Below are positions 61,976 to 64,000 of a stretch of DNA of 64,000 bases, in pieces (within the stretch, counting starts at the first letter, position 1; each line of letters opens with the position of its first letter). A model generated the notes under the pieces. It worked only from the letters and a program-made list of their open reading frames with translations, searched no databases and was not told where the DNA came from. The DNA lies in the NCBI GenBank assembly GCA_003569205.1, contig BGOK01000003.1, forward strand, positions 1 through 64,000, written 5' to 3'. This DNA is from Verrucomicrobiota bacterium (lineage in GTDB: Bacteria > Verrucomicrobiota > Verrucomicrobiia > Opitutales > UBA953). The position numbers and the translations under genes were made by a program.

Positions 61976-62772
61976 CCGGCTTTGCCGAGGCGCTTCACTA
62001 CCGTTGCGAAGTCGTCGGGGAGCGGGGCGGTCAAGTCAATCGGGACGCCGGCCACGAGGCCTTGAATCCGGCCGAGATGGAGGAGTAGGCAGCGATGCAA
62101 AGGCTTATCGTCGCCCTTATTGAGGCGACCTCGCCGCGTCGTGTCGGTGAGTGTCACGCGGCCTGAGCGGGCGTATTCGAGTTCGCCGGCGATACGCAGT
62201 CCGCATTCGTTGGCGTGGGCGCGGATTTGGTCACGACGCGGGAAACGCGTGGTCGCAGTCCAGCGACGCCAGCGATTGAAAAGCTCGCCGCCGTGAAAGG
62301 TCGTCTCGGCTTGTTTGCCGAGCCGATGCGAGACGAAGGCCCGCCCGCGCGTGTCGTCCATACCCAGTGGTAGGTCGCAGAGCCCGCCTTCGGCGGGGGC
62401 CTCTTCGGTGCGGGCGATGAACTCGTAGGTGAAGTTAAGTTGAAACGACCCGATGGCCTCGCGCCACGAGGCGAGCGTGCTGGCCCGGTCAGCGAGGATG
62501 AGTAGTCCAGAGACTTGTGGCTCGGGACCGAAGGCCACCGCCGGTTCTTTTAGTCCGAGCTTAACGATCTCGGGTTTCTCCAGTTGAAGTTGGACGCGGA
62601 GTTCGCCGACTAAGTGGGCGGCATTTTCCTGCCAGGGATGGTCGTCGCTGGGTAAATTAACTGGCTTGTTGAGGGCGACCCAGCCTGGCCCGTGCGTGAG
62701 AACATCGAGCCGCAAGGGCGCCACGCCGAAGACTCCCGACGGGAAGCCGATGGAGGAAGGGAGCTGGCTCAT
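61972..62772 (-). CDS. RluA-family pseudouridine synthase-like protein with altered catalytic motif
   Basis: WVALNKPVNLPSDD, QVSGLLILADRASTLASWREAI; GPEPQVSG in place of RLDxxTSG. Confidence 0.75.
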   Translation of the reverse strand: MSQLPSSIGFPSGVFGVAPLRLDVLTHGPGWVALNKPVNLPSDDHPWQENAAHLVGELRVQLQLEKPEIVKLGLKEPAVAFGPEPQVSGLLILADRASTLASWREAIGSFQLNFTYEFIARTEEAPAEGGLCDLPLGMDDTRGRAFVSHRLGKQAETTFHGGELFNRWRRWTATTRFPRRDQIRAHANECGLRIAGELEYARSGRVTLTDTTRRGRLNKGDDKPLHRCLLLHLGRIQGLVAGVPIDLTAPLPDDFATVVKRLGKAG

Positions 62773-62780
62773 CCTAAAAC

Positions 62781-62811
62781 AAAAAACCCCGGCGTCTCAG
62801 ACGGCGGGGTT
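62781..62811 (-). terminator. Rho-independent terminator for rpsT
   Basis: Minus strand AACCCCGCCGTCTGAGACGCCGGGGTTTTTTG. Confidence 0.85.
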
Positions 62812-62835
62812 GTGGAGAGGCCCGAAAGGCATCTC

Positions 62836-63081
62836 TTACTTCTTGGCGGCAGCCAGCTTCTTCGCGAGGCGAGCCTTGATGCGGTTCGCTTTGTTGCGAT
62901 GGATGACGCCCGTCTTGGCGGCCTTGTCGGCGGCGGAAGCCACGGCGGCAGGGCTGGCGGAAGCCGCGCCTGCGACGAAGCCCTTGACGAGGCTCTTAAG
63001 GCGGGTGCGGACGATCTTATTGCGAGCGGCGCGAGCAATGGTTTGGCGGATGCTCTTCTGGTTAGCTTTGATGTTGGCCAT
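62836..63081 (-). CDS. rpsT: 30S ribosomal protein S20
   Basis: MANIKANQKSIRQTIARAARNKIVRTRLKSLVK...HRNKANRIKARLAKKLAAAKK. Confidence 0.96.
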   Translation of the reverse strand: MANIKANQKSIRQTIARAARNKIVRTRLKSLVKGFVAGAASASPAAVASAADKAAKTGVIHRNKANRIKARLAKKLAAAKK

Positions 63082-63176
63082 GTGTGTCAGTAGGGAAGCC
63101 GTGGGCGGCCCTCGGAGTCAACGCGGATTTAACGATTTCGCCCCCGGAGTCGGGGGCGTCGTCAAAATTGTCCTGC

Positions 63177-63263
63177 TGGTGGAAGGGGTGGGATTCGAAC
63201 CCACGAACAGCGAAGCTGAACGGATTTACAGTCCGCGACCTTTAGCCACTTGGATACCCTTCC
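63177..63263 (-). tRNA. tRNA-Tyr (GTA anticodon), CCA encoded
   Basis: Minus strand GGAAGGGTATCCAAGTGGCTAAAGGTCGCGGACTGTAAATCCGTTCAGCTTCGCTGTTCGTGGGTTCGAATCCCACCCCTTCCACCA; long variable arm. Confidence 0.96.
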
Positions 63264-63392
63264 GGCCAGCAGGAAGGGCTTTTTGGCAGTCCGAGGCTCC
63301 CGTGACAAGCGCTTTCCCTCGCTTTTAGTGGTTCGGGTCTGGAAATGCCGAAAGGCCTTCACTCCCCGCCAATTTTGGCTCATTCAGGGAGC

Positions 63393-63779
63393 ATGGAGGC
63401 GTCCCCTATCATCGTCTTGATTGATGGAGACTGTGCTTTGTGTAATCGGTCGGCCCAATGGTTCTCCGCCCGCGATACCCGTGGGACCATGGTTTTCGCG
63501 ACGAACGCAGGGGAGACGGCCCGTATCCTCGGCGAGCCCCCTGGGGGCGATCAGGGGACGGTGGTGGCTTGGGTCGGCTCGCAGCGGCTGGTTCGGTCGT
63601 CCGCCGTTTTATTCATGCTGCGGTGCTTGGGGGGCGGTTGGGGTCTCTTGGCTTGGTCGCTCGCCTGGGTGCCCACCTTTTGGGCCGACGCCGTCTATAA
63701 CTTTATCGCCCAGCGTCGGCATTGGTTCGGTCGCCCCCTGGCTTGTACGCTCTTGAGCCCCACTCACCTCGCTGATTAA
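63393..63779 (+). CDS. DUF393 / thiol-disulfide oxidoreductase DCC family protein
   Basis: VLIDGDCALCNRSAQWFSARD (DGxCxLC). Confidence 0.9.
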   Translation: MEASPIIVLIDGDCALCNRSAQWFSARDTRGTMVFATNAGETARILGEPPGGDQGTVVAWVGSQRLVRSSAVLFMLRCLGGGWGLLAWSLAWVPTFWADAVYNFIAQRRHWFGRPLACTLLSPTHLAD

Positions 63780-63788
63780 TCTGCGCAC

Positions 63789-64000
63789 ATGAAGACCCTC
63801 CTCGCCTTTGCCGCGGCCCTGATGCTGGCGGGCTGTGGTGTCTTCAAGACTTACGTGCAGAATGATGCCCAAGCGCAGATGGAGCGGGATAGCGCCGAGC
63901 GTCAGGCCCGCCTGAAGGCGGAGGGTAAACTGAATGCCAAGGAGCTGGAAGCTGTGTCCGCTCGCATGGGGTGGGTGCGGGCGGAGGCGAATGGCCTCCC
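63789..64000 (+). CDS. Small lipoprotein, truncated by window end
   Basis: MKTLLAFAAALMLAGCGVFKTYVQNDAQAQ lipobox; open to end of window. Confidence 0.7.
   Translation, partial: MKTLLAFAAALMLAGCGVFKTYVQNDAQAQMERDSAERQARLKAEGKLNAKELEAVSARMGWVRAEANGL

Overview
64 kb of a GC-rich bacterial chromosome, most likely from the Verrucomicrobiota/PVC group (inference from a PEP-CTERM tail, a PVC-style dehydrogenase/cytochrome c protein, and a degenerate DksA next to lspA). The first 14.3 kb is the 3' part of one giant gene for an autotransporter-type beta-strand-repeat surface protein ending in a PEP-CTERM signal. Its first ~3.4 kb is broken into many reading frames, while the remaining ~11 kb is intact. 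Next come a glucarate catabolism cluster (gudD, MFS transporter, kdgD), a sulfatase and a dehydrogenase/cytochrome c gene. These are separated by three intergenic islands built from shared modules. The islands carry GTAG-prefixed palindromes in head-to-head pairs (REP/REPIN-like), nearly all with TNC/GNA trinucleotide loops. From 23 kb on the content is mostly housekeeping: rnhB/rnhC, mutY, PPK2, acs with an N-terminal TM segment, hisN/hisD/hisA, tig-clpP-clpX, coaD, pgsA-pgpA, ygfZ, fumarase, nuoA, a Gld-type ABC cluster, mscS, trpS, ileS, a DksA-like protein with a histone-H1-like tail, lspA, rpsT and tRNA-Tyr. Single-base frame breaks in clpX, nuoA, the cytochrome gene and probably the sulfatase suggest assembly indels. 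The best novelty candidate is the mosaic REPIN-like island family (14.3, 18.4 and 22.9 kb). No CRISPR, prophage or recognisable defence system was seen.
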